Assembly: GCA_022605955.1 (NCBI GenBank)
Contig: JAKCOZ010000001.1
Location: forward strand, 104,192,211-104,256,210
Source: Rallus limicola
Taxonomy: Eukaryota > Chordata > Aves > Gruiformes > Rallidae
DNA length: 64,000 nucleotides
Direction of reading: 5' to 3'
The translations under genes and the position numbers were made by a program. Under the pieces are notes generated by a model. It was not told the origin of the DNA. It was given only the letters and a program-made list of their open reading frames with translations, and made no database searches. Below, one piece after another: positions 62,289-64,000 of the stretch (position 1 is the first letter of the stretch; every line of letters starts with the position of its first letter).

Positions 62289-62956
62289 GAGTACACCTTT
62301 TCCTTCATCGTACTTCTCTCTCAGGATCCTTTGGTCACCTCACTTCAAGTGCAGCCACGCAGCCCTGACGACTGAGAAGCAAAAGCTTCAGGAGTTAAGG
62401 GGACTTCAAAAGCAGACCCCCAGGACCCTGCAACAGTCTCTAGCCATCCCTCCTCCCGAGGCCAGGCGGGTTTTTCTCTTCATCGCCATCACAGTTTCTG
62501 CAGTCCCATGCAGTCCTGATCCGAGGAGAGGAGACACACATTTGGGAGTGGAAGGGGAAAGCACTCGATACCAGGAAGCAGGGGGAGGATGGAACTTCTT
62601 CAGATATTAGGGAGAAGATTACATGGCTGTCATTGGCAAAAGCAATAGTCATTAAGTGATCTGCAATTAATGGGCCGTGATTCCGTTACATTTTCAAACC
62701 TGTCTAGTTAAAATACCTTAACATAGACACCAACAATTGTAAACAAATAACGAGATGCTATAAAAGGAACTGGCTGCCCGTCAGCCTGTGACACACATTA
62801 CTCAGGATGGCAAAATATATTGTTCTTTAACCCACAAGAGTTATTCCAGGAGAAGGACAGCGATAAAGAGGAATAGAAAAAGTCTTGTTCTGATACATTG
62901 TTAGATATGAAATACCAATGGTTCAAAGAGTTGTGGAAGATAAAGATTATTATATT

Positions 62957-63038
62957 ATAGAATCATAGAATCATTTTGGTTGGAAAAGACCTTAAAGATC
63001 ATCAGGTTCAACTGTTAAATGTAGCACTGCCAAGTCCT
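62957..63038 (-). mobile_element. Short CR1 3'-end fragment (upstream flank)
   Basis: Reads ATAGAATCATAGAATCATTT, GGTTGGAAAAGACCTTAAAG then TCAGGTTCAACTGTTAAATG, the reverse complement of a CR1 3' end, about 80 bp. Confidence 0.85.
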
Positions 63039-63486
63039 TATGTGTCAGTAACAGAAAGTGAAAATCAAGTTAGCAATCTATCCGAAATGGGGTTTTCCCC
63101 ATTTACACGTCATAAAAGCAATATTAGTATTTTTATATTTTTCTTGACAAGTATTTTTGTTAAAAATTGGGGTTTTTGAACAAAATACTGTTTTAGAAAA
63201 GTGATCCAGAAGAGGGCAACATTAACAGCTATTCTAGGATCAAGGCTGGGCAAATGTTTAAACACTGATGGAAGATGCTGCAGTTCTTTGAGAACAGGTA
63301 GTGGACTAAAATAAAAGAAGGTGAAGTTAGGAGGCACAAAAGGGTAAAATAAAAGGTGTATTGGGAAGAAAAGGAATTGTTAGGTACAAAGGCTTTTTAA
63401 AAGTAACAAGGCTAAAGAGCATCTTAATGCTGCTAGTTACATTATACTTCAAACTCTGCTAATCATTCATAATGTTTCCAGAAATA

Positions 63487-63750
63487 CTTAAGGGACTGGT
63501 TACAAGGGCATGTAGTGACAGGACAAGAGGTAACGGCCTTAAGCTGAAGGAAGGCAGACTTAGATTTAGATTAGATAGTCAGAAAAAATTATTTACGATG
63601 AGGGTGGTGAGGCCCTGGCACAGGCTGCCCAAAGAAGGTGTGGCTGCCCCTTCCCTGGCAGTGTTCAAGGCCAGGTTGGATGGGGCTTTGGGCAGTTTGG
63701 TCTGGTGGAGGTTGTCCCTGCCCATGGCAGGGGTTGGAACTAGGTGAGCC
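63487..63750 (+). mobile_element. CR1 LINE 3' fragment (upstream flank)
   Basis: Reads GTGACAGGACAAGAGGTAAC, AGGGTGGTGAGGCCCTGGCA, CAGGCTGCCCAAAGAAGGTG and CCATGGCAGGGGTTGGAACT, a CR1 3' region in plus orientation lacking the last bases. Confidence 0.9.
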
Positions 63751-64000
63751 ATAGCATACTTTGGAGCCCATGTCCTTTTCTTTCTCTATTATAGCTAAGA
63801 CAGTTTTCTTCCCCCAGGTCTGTTTTTTTGGCAAGCCCCATTCATGGAGGCCCAATGGAAAAATGAGACATCAAGCTCAGACAAAGTTCATCTGCTCTGT
63901 TGCACCTACATGTTTAACAGATGTAAGCAGTGAATGAGTCAAGTATTAGTTTCTGAGCTGCCCAGTTTTCAGTAAAACAAAATATATCTCTCTGATTCTT

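Larger units (their letters stand above)
62289..64000. other. Upstream flank of URB1
   Basis: No exon recognised. Contains two CR1 pieces. In mammals the next gene on this side is EVA1C, but nothing resembling its lectin-type domains is seen, so it presumably starts beyond the window. Confidence 0.5.

Noticed and set aside
61153..62610. 485-codon plus-strand open frame
   Set aside because: It crosses the CpG island antisense to URB1 exons 1-2 and the (TG)n tract. Long open frames arise easily in GC-rich DNA, and no domain or start context supports a protein.

Overview
The window is nuclear DNA from a vertebrate, almost certainly a bird. Chicken-repeat-1 (CR1) LINE fragments occur throughout in both orientations and are recognisable by the ATTCTGTGATTCTGTGA-type 3' tail and its reverse complement. 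There is one solo retroviral LTR of a type I associate with bird genomes, and the introns are compact for a gene of this size. No bacterial-style operons, CRISPR arrays or rRNA/tRNA genes were seen.

One protein-coding gene fills most of the window. It is URB1 (nucleolar pre-ribosomal-associated protein 1, the homologue of yeast Npa1/Urb1), on the minus strand, with the start codon at 61667 and the stop codon at 7262. Using splice consensus, reading-frame continuity and recalled similarity to human URB1, I placed 39 coding exons. Their lengths add up to 6888 nt, a continuous open frame of 2295 codons plus stop, with every junction in phase. The human protein is about 2270 residues, so the copy looks complete and intact.

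Layout by region. 1-7261: downstream flank and 3' UTR, with no second gene recognised. 7262-61667: URB1, exon 39 down to exon 1 in plus-strand order. The introns carry CR1 copies (introns 2, 4, 7, 11, 12, 18, 19, 29, 30, 37), a 1.04-kb solo LTR (intron 28), a long inverted repeat (intron 28), simple repeats and an unexplained coding-like stretch (intron 7). About 61230-62150: GC-rich CpG-island promoter with ETS-type sites around the URB1 start. 62150-64000: upstream flank with a (TG)n tract and two CR1 fragments.

URB1 acts alone here. Its product is a large helical-repeat nucleolar scaffold needed for early 60S ribosomal-subunit assembly. The most unusual sequence feature is the intron 28 inverted repeat at 20958-21050. 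It has 38-base arms and a 17-base loop. Four of its five arm mismatches become G:U pairs only in RNA of the URB1 sense strand.
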